Shown piece by piece: positions 37,035-49,000 of a stretch of DNA of 64,000 nt. The notes under the pieces were generated by a model. It had not been told where the DNA came from. It saw only the letters and a list, made by a program, of their open reading frames with translations, and ran no database searches. Origin of the DNA: Diplolepis rosae (Eukaryota; Arthropoda; Insecta; Hymenoptera; Diplolepididae); assembly GCA_030998225.1 (NCBI GenBank), contig JAPYXD010000716.1:186001-250000 (forward strand). Reading direction: 5' to 3'. Made by a program: the position numbers and the translations under genes. The stretch's first letter is position 1, and every line of letters begins with the position of its first letter.

Positions 37035-37853
37035 CTATCAATCAAAAGATCAATTTCTAATTTTGAGTTTTTAAGCTCCGTAAACAATATTTCTTTGAGC
37101 ATTAGGTTTACATTTGTTACTTGGGAGCCATTGACATCTAACTTTCCCAAACTTGGAATCTTTTTGATTTGAATTCAAGAAATATTTGAAATTTCTAAAC
37201 TTTTTTGTGAGTATGGAATTCTTGGAAAAAAAATGAAAAAAAGAGATTGGCTTTAAATTTTGTACACACTCTGAGCTGTCTAGTCATATCTAAGGCTTCA
37301 GGACAATAGACACAAGGTATAGAGTGTAATTAACTAATTGTCTGAGGAGGTTTATCAGCACTTCTTTCGCACTGTAAGCAACACGTGCCGACAAGAATAT
37401 TGCTTTAAAGTTTGCCAGCGTGTTTAAGTTTCGTTGACAGACTTGCTCTCGTCCTTCGCAGACGTTGACTGAACTCCAAATGAGAAGTCCCAATTAAAAT
37501 TCTAGCCAGTGAACATCTTTTTGAATGAAGTACTTCCTGTTAAGAAACATACGTTTAACATTTTTTTTAAAAGGGCAAATGATAGAAAAAAACTACTTTA
37601 GCCGATTCTGAAATTATTATTTTCTTAAGTGAAAGTATACATTTCACAACATTTTGGCAACGACCTCAAAATATGTAAAAATTGTGAAATTATACTCGAA
37701 ATAATATTATATATCATGTCCATATTATTCAAATAATTGAGTCATGTGGCAGTTTTATTAATCTATTTAGACTAAATTTAATTTTAATATTTAATAATAA
37801 TTTTAATAAATTTAATAACTTAGAAAAAATACATCAATTTTTCTGTATAATTA
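37035..37853. other. spacer between LTR and mariner
   Basis: The minus-strand 67-aa frame at 37290-37493 has a normal composition but no recognised domain or splice borders. Nothing else seen. Confidence 0.25.
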
Positions 37854-39098
37854 TTGGGCTGGCAACAAAGTCATTTCGTTTTTTGTCATGATTTTCAAAT
37901 CAAGTTTATTAATACAAATAACAAACATTAATGAATTATATATTGACTATTTTGTACGATGACGATATCATTTAAAAAACATTTTGTTAAATTTTCAGTG
38001 AAAAATATCGAAAACTAAGCCGTTGGCAGCCAATCTCCGGAGACGTCTCGAAAAAAAAGATGTTTTGCTGTGACGGTCGTTTCTCGGCACTAGATCATTT
38101 GAAATAAAAAAATCAAATTGTTTTTGTTATTTTATGAGTTTCTTCAGGTAACCCTGTCGAGTGTTTTTTTTTTTAATTGATTTTTCAGGTTTTGGTTACA
38201 CTAGAAAGCAAAAAACGCGATTTTTGCTTAAAAAATCGGTTAAATTGTTATTGTAAAATAAAAAATAACAACAAATTAAAAAAAAACTCGACAGGGTTAC
38301 CTCATGAATTATACAGAGAAGTAATGTACAAATTTTGGAGAGGATCGGTACAGTGGATTTGAAATGACAGCCTCCACCGACTTTGAAAACGTGAAGTGTG
38401 GGAAAATCGACATAAAGTTTTAAACAGTAAAAAATCAGATTCTCTTTTTATCGCTGTATACCTACACAGAATCGTCGATGCCAGGTCCGCATAGTGAAGC
38501 ACTTTCATTCAGGATGTCCAAGGCATCATTTTGCTCTTGTCTTCGGCGAACTCGACCTTCTTTGGTTTCCTTTTCAGGTTGTTTATACGCTCGGCTTATG
38601 CGTAAGTTATCGACTCAGCGCGCCCATGCGTTAGCGCTTGGTTCAGATTTGATTTGCATCTCTTCCATCATAATTAGCAAAGCAAAAAATCCTTCATTAA
38701 ATATGCAAGCTGCCACATTCGCTGTAATTTCGATCAAAACCGCGGTACCACTCACTGATTTCGGTGAAATTTTCCAGATTAGTTGGTTCAAGCTTTCATT
38801 GTTATTCTGGGTAAATCCGCCAAGACATCGCACTGAGAACATCACTAGGAAGTGCAGTATAACTGTAATCGGAGCGTAGCGACTCAGAGCAGCCGTTGAT
38901 TAAATCGCTATATCTTCCTTAATTTTGCAAAACAGTAAATAAACATCAAAATTTGAAACTTTTTTTTTACTGAATAATCTATGAAACGTCAGCTGTCAAA
39001 AACCATATACGGTCTGAAGTTTGCAATGGAGGAGAACGACTTTGAACGACTAAAGTCATCTAGCGGAAAAAAGCGAAATGACTTTGTTGACAACCCAA
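37854..39098 (-). mobile_element. mariner-type element carrying a MULE-like transposase fragment
   Basis: The ends TTGGGCTGGCAACAAAGTCA and TGACTTTGTTGACAACCCAA are inverted repeats with TA on both sides, a classic mariner pattern. The interior is not mariner transposase: on the minus strand about 38865-38468 reads RCLGGFTQNNNESLNQLIWK..., then WARWVDNLRISRAYKQPEKE... and ends GPGIDDSV with a stop, which I recognise as the C-terminus of the insect Mutator-like transposase family. A small TIR element (38146-38302) is nested beside it. Confidence 0.6.
38146..38302. repeat. nested 157-bp TIR element
   Basis: AGGTAACCCTGTCGAG at the left and CTCGACAGGGTTACCT at the right are perfect inverted repeats around a T-rich/A-rich core. 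Lies inside the mariner-type element. Confidence 0.7.
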
Positions 39099-39099
39099 T

Positions 39100-39507
39100 A
39101 GATTCTATATCACAACACATTAAAAGAATTTAAAATTTCGAAGAATATTCCAAACATTGATTATTTTAAGGTCTCTTTGGTGATATAGAAGTGTTTGAAT
39201 AATTTAGATTTCGACTTGGACAATAAAAAAAGTCAATTAAGATAAATCTCGACTCCAATATCTCAGCAAAATGTGCTCTATTTGTGAGTCAAGTATAAAG
39301 AGGATGAAATGAAGAAGAAAGGCCTCTTAGCAAACTTTTAAAGCGTTTTCCTTTCATCCCCACTACAAGTCCACAACGATATGGCAGCATCCGTATCTGC
39401 CATTGCGTTACCTGTGGATCAATACTCACAAACGTATTACACGTCCCCTCTTTAATTCAGGTGCGAGAAAACCTAAATTGGATATTTTAAACTGAACACC
39501 CAAAATA
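39100..39507. repeat. duplicated flank, copy B
   Basis: Second copy of the roughly 400-bp segment at 35020-35427, beginning right at the TA border of the mariner-type element. About 560 bp upstream of gene copy 2. Likely part of the original tandem duplication unit and may include upstream control sequence. Confidence 0.75.
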
Positions 39508-40069
39508 CGCATAAAAACGCTCGGCGAGTTATTGCTGGTGACCCTTTAATTAACTAATCGACATTTCATATCAAGGCATGAAATAATGAACTTAGAAGTT
39601 AATCTGGAGGTCATTTAAAAATACTTTCAGGAACAAAGAATTTACCAAGAACGTATGCATTCAATAAATGGTCCCACCATTTTGTTTGAAAATTTTATTT
39701 AGTTATTTAATCGGCTTTATAACCCAAAAAACAGATCTTTATTACCTTAACTACAATATAATTTTGGAATCAATTGACTAATTAAACAATCAAGAAAAGA
39801 AAAAATATAAGTTCTCCCAAATTACGATTTTACATTATATTTTTTAACGAATGGAATTTCGTAATCTTGCGATATACACAGAGTACTCACCGAAAATAAT
39901 CAAATTGCTTTATTGCTTTAAGAAAAAAGTTGACGTATTAAATAAAACGTCTGATAAGCTTAAAGAAATAAAATAAAACAAACAGACTTTGTACACTCAG
40001 GAAATAATACCAATGAATAGATGTAGACACAACGGAAATTTACCACAGTTTATTTGAGACTTGACGAAA

Positions 40070-43000
40070 ATGAAAGTCATAATTTCTGCAGTACTATGTG
40101 CGTTGTTAGCTGTCACCTATTCTGATGGTAATTATTCACTTTTACGCAAAATTAACAGTTAATATTCATATTCTCAAAAGGTTAAGTATTATTAAGATAT
40201 TTTTTGTCAAGCAGGTACACTCTAACTCCAATGATACGAGCTCCAAAGATACGTGCGTTTCGACTCGAACGAAGCGAGCGGAATTTTTCCCCTTCTACCG
40301 CCACCCTATTCGAGAGTGCCAGTAATAGGCCTGTGTGCGTTCTCACGCATTACCTCCGAAATCTAAACGTCTCAGAAGTGGGGGCCCCTTACACTCTCGT
40401 ATCTTTGGAGTTCCCGATTCCCAAGCTTCTCGTATTCTTGGAGTTCGTGTGTATAAATTTGACTCTTTTTGATGCTTGTAAGGCGGGGAGAAAATTGTTG
40501 TTTTTTGTCTTGTGGGGAGTAGCGGAAGTAAAAAAATCTGCCCGCTTGGCGGGCACACTCTCATTGCGCGCTTCGCTCGCAAGTTTGAACGCGCCTAGGG
40601 CGCGCGATTCGATCGTCGCGCAGCGCGCTCCGGAATTTTTGAACGTCGCGCTTCGCGCTCGGTCTTGTGCTCTTTGCATACGTTTAAGTTTATTTCTTAT
40701 GATTTAATACTGAAGCTCAAACCAACTTAATGATATTAAAGATGATGTAAATTAGTCATCTTCCCAAATTCACTAAATTTCTTTTTCAGATTAAGTGAAA
40801 CAGGAAATTCAATTTACTTAAGGCTCTATCGGCCTTAAGGAATACCTTCTCATCAGGACACTCGCGCTTCGCGCTCGATTTTCTGTATGCATTTTTGTAA
40901 CTTTTTAATAAATTACATGATTATTGATAAATTTATTTTCTTCCAAATCTTTTAAAAAGGAAAAACAATCGTAGACTTTATTTAAGGAAATGATTTTGCA
41001 GAACAACGCTTATTTCGTATCACATATTTTGGTGAAAAAAATCGAATTTATTTAATATTAAAAATCAAAACATAAAATATACATCCTGTCGAGAAATTTA
41101 TCGATAAGAATGTGTAGACCTTATTTAGCCAAACAATTTTCATCTCAAAGTTTTTTTTGAATCTCACATATTTTGTCTAAAAAATGGAATTTTTGAATTT
41201 TAATCGTATTTTTTGGAATTGAAACGAAAAATATATGTTTTATCAGAAACTGTGTGAGACAAAACTTGTAGATCTTTTTGAAACTAACAACTTTGTATTC
41301 TTACAAAGAATTCTTCTTCTTAATTGTTTTTTTTTTAATTAAAAAGAAAAATATTCATCTTATGAAAAAATGTTACAATTCAAATTTGTAGGACTTTATT
41401 TATTCAATAATATTGTATCATAACGTTTTTTCGTATCTCGTATAATTTAACTGGAAAATGGAATTTTGATATTGACTTTTTTCGAATTTGAATATGCTGT
41501 AACATTTCTAATTTTGATTTAATCAAAAAATGTTATCAGGATAATTTTTAGAGTTTTATGAGCACTATCAAAATCCAGTATTGAAATTTTTGATTTTTTC
41601 AAAAAATGATTTTCAAAAACACAAAAGTAGTGCTCAATCCCTCAATTTTGATTGGATGTGGCTGGTTAACGAACTTGTCCTTACTTTTTCGGCTCCGATA
41701 AAGTGTACCAAAGCTCAATTCAACCTGATAATTCTATCGAGAGTTATGCCGCACACGACCTACTACAGACAGACAGACAGACAGACAGACACTTTCGTAA
41801 AAACCATTTTTTCTGACTCAGGGGGTCTCAAAACGTAATGATTTGATGAAAATTTCGAAAGTCATTTTTCACATAAAACCAATACTATCTCATCCATGAT
41901 GAGAATGTAATGATGGCGGAAATGCAAAAAAGAGACCAGTTACAATATTTTTCTTATCGACCAAGGCGTTTTTTTTACCCCCATTGAAAATTCCGACGTC
42001 GTAAGCTACGTCGTAAACTGCGTAGTATGCGACGTGGTTCACTACATGGTTTATGACGTAGCTAATGACGTAGCTAACGACGTAGTGTACAACGTAGCTT
42101 ACGACGTGGTTTACCATGTATTATTTGTTCCGATATTTAAAAACACTGTTTTCAATTTTTACATTCTCATCATGGATGAGAAGGTATTGGTTTTATGTGA
42201 AAAATGACTTTCGAAAATTTCATCAAATCTTTACGTTTTGAGACCCCCTGAGTCCGAAAAAAGGGTTTTTTACGAAAGTGTCTGTCTATCTGTCTGTAGG
42301 TCGTGTGCAGCATAACTCTCGATAGAATTATCAGATTGAATTGTGCTTAGGCACACTTTATCGGATCCGAAAAAGTAAGGACAAGTTCGTTAACCAGCCA
42401 CATCCAATCAAAATTGAGGGATTGAGCACTACTTTTCTGTTTTTGAAAATAATTGTTTGAAAAAATCAAAAATTTTAATACTGGTTTTAGATAGTTCTCA
42501 TAAATATCTGAAAATTATCCTGATAACGTTTTTTGATTAAATCAAAATTAGAAATGTTACAGCATATTCAAATTCGAAAAAAGTAAATATCAAAATTCCA
42601 TTTTTCAGTTAAATTATACGAGATACGAAAAAACGTTATGATACAATATTATTTTCTACATAAAGACCTACAAATTTGAATTGTAACATTTTTTCATAAG
42701 ATGCATATTTTTTTTTTTAATTCAAAAATAATCTATTGAAAATCCAAAATTCAATTTTTTAACAATAATATATGTGAAATACGAAAAAAACGTAAGAATA
42801 CAAAGTTGTTCGTTTCAAAAAGATCTACAAGTATTGTCTTACACAGTTTATGAAAAAACATATATTTTTCGTTTCAATTCCAAATAATACGATTAAAATT
42901 CAATAATTCCATTTTTTAGACAAAAATATATGAGATACATAAAAAAAGTTCAGATGAAAAATTATTTGCCTAAATGAGGTCTACACATTCTTATTAAGAA

Positions 43001-46000
43001 ATTTCTCGACAGGATGTATATTTTATGTTTTGATTTTTAATATTAAAAAAATTTATTTCACCAAAATATGTGAGATACGAAATAAGCGTTGTTCTGCAAA
43101 ATCGTTTCCTTAAGGTAGTACGATCACGAAAATTAGACCTCAGACAAAAATAGATAATTTTGCTTTCAAGAATAGCAACATTATTATTGAAGGGCCAATT
43201 TGAATGAGAAAAGATTATTTTTCATGAAAAAAATTTGAAACACAAAAAAATAATGTTATTAATAAATTTTATTTTTGCCAAACTTATGTTCTTATCGCTT
43301 CGAGTCAAATTTTTGAAAATAATGCGATTCTAATAAATTATGGTTCATTTTGTTAGAAAAAAGATTCTCTACAACTTGACCGTTTCCTATTTTTGAAATT
43401 GAATTAATTATTATCAAATACAGCAATTTGTTTATAAAAATTTTGTTTTGAAAAATTGTTTTTTTATAATTTCAGCCATTAAAGAATTAATAACATTATT
43501 TTTTTGTTTTTCAATTTTTTTTCATGAAAAATAATCTTTTCTGTTTCAAATTAGCCCTTCAAAATAATATTGCTATTCTTGAAAGCAAAATTATCTATTT
43601 TAGCCTGAGGTCTAATTTTCGTGATCGTACTACCTTAAATAAAGTCTACGATTATTTTTTCTTTTTGAGAGATTTGGAAGAAAATAAATTATTTTAATCA
43701 TGTAATTTATTAAAAAGTTACTGAAATGTATACAGAAAATCGAGCGCGAAGCGCGAGTGTCATGATGAGAATGTGTTCCTTAAGGCCGATAGAGCCTTAA
43801 GTAAATTGAATTTCCTGTTTCACTTAAACTGAAAAAGAAATTTAGTGAATTTGAGAAAATGAGTAATTCACATCATCTTTAATATTATAAAATTGGTTTG
43901 AGCTTCAGTATTAAATGATAAGAAATAAACTTAAATGTATGCGAAGAGCACAAGATCGGAGCGCGAAGCGCGACGATCAAATCACGCGCCCTAGGCGCGC
44001 TCAAGCTTGCGCGCGAAGCGCGCGACGAGAATGTGCCCGCGAAGCGGGCAGATTTTTTTCTAATTAAAAAATGCATAACTATTTAAAAATATTATCTCGC
44101 TTCATTCCAAGCGAATCCCAGTATCCCTGGGTTAAGTTCTTTAACCATAAATTGTTAATATTTTCAAATTTAGTTTATTTAATGACTATGCATAGATTGT
44201 ACTAATTAAGGAATAATTTTTTAAATAAAAAATTATGCTGCGTAGAAAACCACGTCGTATACTACGCAGTTTAGTATCCCAATTTCTGACGTAGTTTGCG
44301 ACGTTGCTTACGACGTGGTTTACGACGTAGTTTACAACGTCGGGATTTAACCCAGCGAAAGTCATAGTTCCATTATCATTAGCTAAAACTACTTACATTC
44401 ATATTTTTGCTTTCGCTATAAATTACTTAAAAAACTAATTGATTCTAATTAAAATCTAATTATTGATTATATTTTTTAACGTATCTATAGAAATTAGTGA
44501 AACACAGCCAACTCAATTGAACGCAAAGATGTTACCATCTGTTCAACCATCACGATTCCCGGGATTAACTTATGTGAGAAAGGTTAAGACTCGTCATATC
44601 TTATGTTCCGCGGGTCTTCTTTCTATGACACGCGCCATTACAGCTGCTTATCCTGTTAAATCAGAAAACAAGCAAAATCTCAGGCTAATAGTAGGAACTG
44701 TCGATCCCAATAATCGTGGTAAACGTTATTCAATTGAGGAAATTCTTTATGATGACTTTGTTGCAGTTTTGGTCGTGAGTCATCTTACATACTGTGAATG
44801 TGGTTTAAACTCAATTAAGTTGGATCTTCATTACTACAAGACATTGTATATTACAGCAGATTACAGGCCAAAAGATGTCAACGTGGAAATCGATTAAAAA
44901 AAAAAATTCACTTGAACCAACAAAGCAATTTTATTTTTATTTTATTTTTAGGCATTTTTTACATTCTCATCATGGATGAGAAGGTATTGGTTTTATGTGA
45001 AAAATAACTTTCGAATTTTTCATCAAATCTTTACGTTTTGAGACCCCCCGAGTCAGAAAAAAGGGTTTTTACGAAAGTGTCTGCCACATCCAATCAAAAT
45101 TGAGGGATTGAGCACTACTTTTGTGTTTTTGAAAATAATTTTTTGAAAAAATAAAAAATTTCAATACTGGTTTTTGATAGTGCTCATAAATCTCTACAAA
45201 TTATCCTCATAACATTTTTTGATTAAATCAAAATTAGAAATGTTACAGCATATTAAAATTCGAAAAAAGTCAATATCAAAATTCCATTTTCAAGTTAAAT
45301 TATACGAGATACGAAAAAACGTTATGATACAATATTATTTTTTACATAAAGACCTACAAATTTGAATTGTAACATTTTTTCATAAGATGCATATTTTTCT
45401 TATTAATTTAAAAAAAAAACATTGAAAATCCAAAATTCAATTTTTTAACAATAATATGTGAAATACGAAAAAAACGTAAGAATACAAAGTTGTTCGTTTC
45501 AAAAAGATCTACAAATTTTGTCTCATACAGTTTCTGATAAAAGATATATTTTTCGTTTCAATTCCAAAAAATACGATTAAAATTCAAAAATTCCATTTTT
45601 TAGACAAAATATGTGAGATACAAAAAAAACTTTTAGACTAAATTTTTCTGTTGATCCAGCTTAATTTTGGGTGGATCCATCAAATATTTTTCCGAGTGTA
45701 CATGCCAATAATGAAAAAATGTGAATTCGTTTCAATAGGTTGATCACATATACATAGAAAGTTTAATTAACATAAATGTCATGTCTGTCCCAGCATTGGA
45801 TATTAAAAGAGGTGATCCAGCTTCAATTGCAGGATGGGACGAGGTAAGAAAGCATAACTGGCAACTATCTAGCCCAAAAATACTATAAAAGTTATATTTA
45901 AAAAATCCATAAAATACGTAGAAAATCCTACGCTTATCCAGAAATGTTTATTAAGAAATTTGAAGATTATTAAGAAACCTTAAAACCATTAATTACTGTT

Positions 46001-49000
46001 CGATTCCTACCTTACCGGCATTTTTCTGTCTGCAAGCTCATGTCCATGTAAAATTGGCGATTGAATTTTTTTTATAGTAGTCGTCGGTCAATTCCCAAAA
46101 ATACGCGTTTTTTCCGTCAAGACCTCATCATTTTGGTAAAATCTTTTGCCAGCCAGCCATCTCTTCAAGTTTGGGAATACGAGGTGTGTCCGAAAAGTAT
46201 CCGACCTGTTTCATATCTCCGCGTTGGTGTTATTCGTCGTCATCCGGACCGCGGCATCCTTCGAAGTAGTTCCCATTTGATTGAACCACACGCTCCCAGC
46301 GGTGCTTCCACATCTTAAAGCAGTCCTCGAACGCAGATTTTGGAATGGCCTTCAGCTAGCGCGTCGAATTACTCTGAATCGTCTCAATATCGTCGAACCG
46401 CTTTCCTTTGAGCGCCATTTTCAATTTTGGGAACATCCAAAAGTCGCAGGGTGCTATGTCGGGACTGCACGGAGGCTGGCGAAGCTGTACAATCTTGTGT
46501 TTCGTCAAAAATTGCTGCACAAGGTTCGACGAATGCGCTGGCGCGTTATCGTGGTGAAGAAGCCAGTCACCGCTTGACCAAAAACGCGGTCGTTTTTTTC
46601 CTACGGCATCTCGCAATCTTTTCAGAGCTTTAACGTAATATTCTTTTTCTACTAGCGGGCCATAAAGTGGACTTTATTGCCCCATTCGGGGCAAAAAAAT
46701 CCACTTTCTGACCCCATAGTAGGAAAAAAATCGTAAGCAACACGGGGAAAACATTTATTTTACTCGTGTGGTTGTTACCCTCGCTTTGCTCGGGCATCAA
46801 ACTTCACACTCGCAAAATAAATTTTTTTTCCCCTAGTTGCACAATGTACTATTATACAACACAAGCATGTTTTTCTCGCTTTTTGACGCTTGTGTTGCGG
46901 GCATAAAGTTTGTCATTTAAGCCCTAGGACGTAAATAGGGATGGAGTGCTTAAAAGTAGTCATTTAAGCACCCCCCACTCCCTATTTACGCCCGCAGGAC
47001 TTAAATAACAAACTTTACGCCCGTAAAACACACGTCAAAAAGCGAGAAAAACATGCTTTTGTTGCATAAAGTACCGTGTACAACACGGGGGTAAAGTTGA
47101 TCATTTAAGGCGAGTGCGATGTTTACATTTCGAGGCGAAGGCGAGCACGCACTATTAATTAATAATATTATTAATCGTCTGACCTCTTGCAGAAAATTCG
47201 TAGTGCACAGCACCCTCACAATCGAAAAAAATAATCAGAATTGACTTGACATGGTTCTGACTTTGACGTGCATTTTTAAATCGCCTGTGCCACTCCTTTA
47301 TCTGTGTTATGCCCATACTTCCATCCACAAAGGCCTTCTGTATCATTTCAATCGTCTCCTTACAACTCTTGCCGAGATTGAAGCAAAACTTGATGCAAAT
47401 TCGTTGATCTGTTCTTTCTGTCATTTTAAACTGTAAACAAATGCGACGAACGGAAAAAGCACGTTGGACACAAACACATGCTGCGTGAGACCCAAGGCGT
47501 CCGGCCGGTAACTACGGCATTCAGGGAGTACGCGAGGGACTACTGGTTACGCTCATACCCCGCAGAGGCCAATCGAACGCTCTGGCGCGAAGATATAAAC
47601 GCAGGTCGGATACTTTTTGGACACACCTCATGCACTCGATTCGCGCTAAGGCAACGAAAATTTTTCTGCTTCTTCTTCTTCTTGCTGAAACTAGCAAATG
47701 GCCATATCACCAAGACGACTAAAATAAAACCGAGTATTCGCGTTAAGGCAACCACAAGAGGGGATCCCACTCACTTTCCGCGACCTGCGTCGTGCTTTCA
47801 GTTTTGATGTCTGCGCATGTAAATAGAGTCACGTTGGTAACTCATGGTTCGTGGTGGGGATAAAGGGAAACCAACGCCCGACGCCTTACTGAGAACTTTT
47901 CCGCCGCCTTAGCGTGAACATCACCGTAGCGGCGGTCGCCTTAACGCGAGTCGAGTTTACGAGGGTCGTTCAATAGGTCTGTAGAAAAAGATAGAAAAAC
48001 AAATTATTTTGTGTAGTTTTTTTTATTTAAAAATATAATCTCCTTTCGGGAGGTCCTCAAAATAGGCATCTGTTTGGGCGCCGATCTCCTCGTTCGACGT
48101 GAACCGTTGTCCGTCGAGCAATTTCTTCAAGTTTGGAAATAAAAAAAAGTCACTGGGATCCAAATCGGGTGAACACGATGGATGTTGTAATAATTGGAAT
48201 TTTAATTCCGTAATTTTGGTCATCGAAACTGCGCAGGTGTATATCGCGGATTTTGTCAATCATTTCGGGAGTAGTCACTTCCACTGGACGTCCCGAACGA
48301 TGTTCATCTTTTGTGGATGTACGGCCACCTTTAAACGTATTTACCCAATTGTAAATAGTTGCAAGCACAGGAGCAGATGTGCCATGAACTTCATCCAAAC
48401 TCTTTCGGTGTTAAGCCTTTTAAATATAAGTATTTAATCACCGCTCGAAACTCACTTTTTTCCATTTTTCTAAATATATAAAAGTTTTTTGCTTCAATCG
48501 ACAATACAAATGAAACCATGTGATGGATATAACTAAGACTTTAACAGCTATCTAGTGAGTAATGATGCTTACTAAAACCAAACCATTTTCGATACTACAA
48601 GCGCCATATCTTGGATTTTTTAAGGATTTATTGAACGACCCTCCTAGATAATAATCGCAGAGGGCCAAATCTATATAATACGGGGAATGAGGAAGCTATT
48701 CGTAATTTGCATGACAAATGTTGTCGTTCAGCCATGATTGCACTGAGATGATAAGGTGACAATTACTCTCAAAAACATACTACTTGACGGATTGTAATGA
48801 AACTCTGGATTTAGCGTTTTTAAAATTGTCACTTCACGAAAATAATAAGAGTTTTATATTAGTGACGCTATCTGGTCGCCAGGTCCGGGACTTTTCAAAC
48901 GAGCTAGTAAGTTCGATAATTGCTATTCAGCAAGAAGTTTTCATGACTGGAGAATGGCTGGGTACGGTCAAGACTGGGCTAGTATGCAGTCAGTTATAAA

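Larger units (their letters stand above)
40533..44056. mobile_element. 3.5-kb near-palindrome, 1.37-kb arms
   Basis: Left arm 40533-41912 and right arm 42160-44056 (minus a 525-bp insertion) are inverted copies along their full length: CTGCCCGC...GGCGGGCA, CGCGCCTAGGGCGCG, CTTAAGGCTCTATCGGCCTT, AAACATAAAATATACATCCT, ACTTTCGTAAAAACCATTTT all appear in both, reversed. The 247-bp spacer (41913-42159) carries ACGTCG-type dyads. Left arm holds a (ACAG)n run at 41764-41792. It occupies intron 1 of copy 2. No transposase is encoded; a foldback-type composite or an inverted duplication of one element are both possible. Confidence 0.8.

Noticed and set aside
41764..41792. (ACAG)n run as a possible CRISPR-like or regulatory array
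   Set aside because: Simple microsatellite within a transposon arm; no spacers. No CRISPR array exists anywhere in the window.
46061..46577. Plus-strand frames of 85-98 aa
   Set aside because: Antisense of the mariner transposase C-terminus.
48770..49000. Stretch with LDLAFLKLSL and AGYGQDWA that looks like another S1 protease fragment (DIALLKL, VAGWG)
   Set aside because: The two motifs are in different frames, there are stops between them and the adjoining sequence is a mariner remnant read on the other strand. I could not find matching borders, so chance similarity is likelier.
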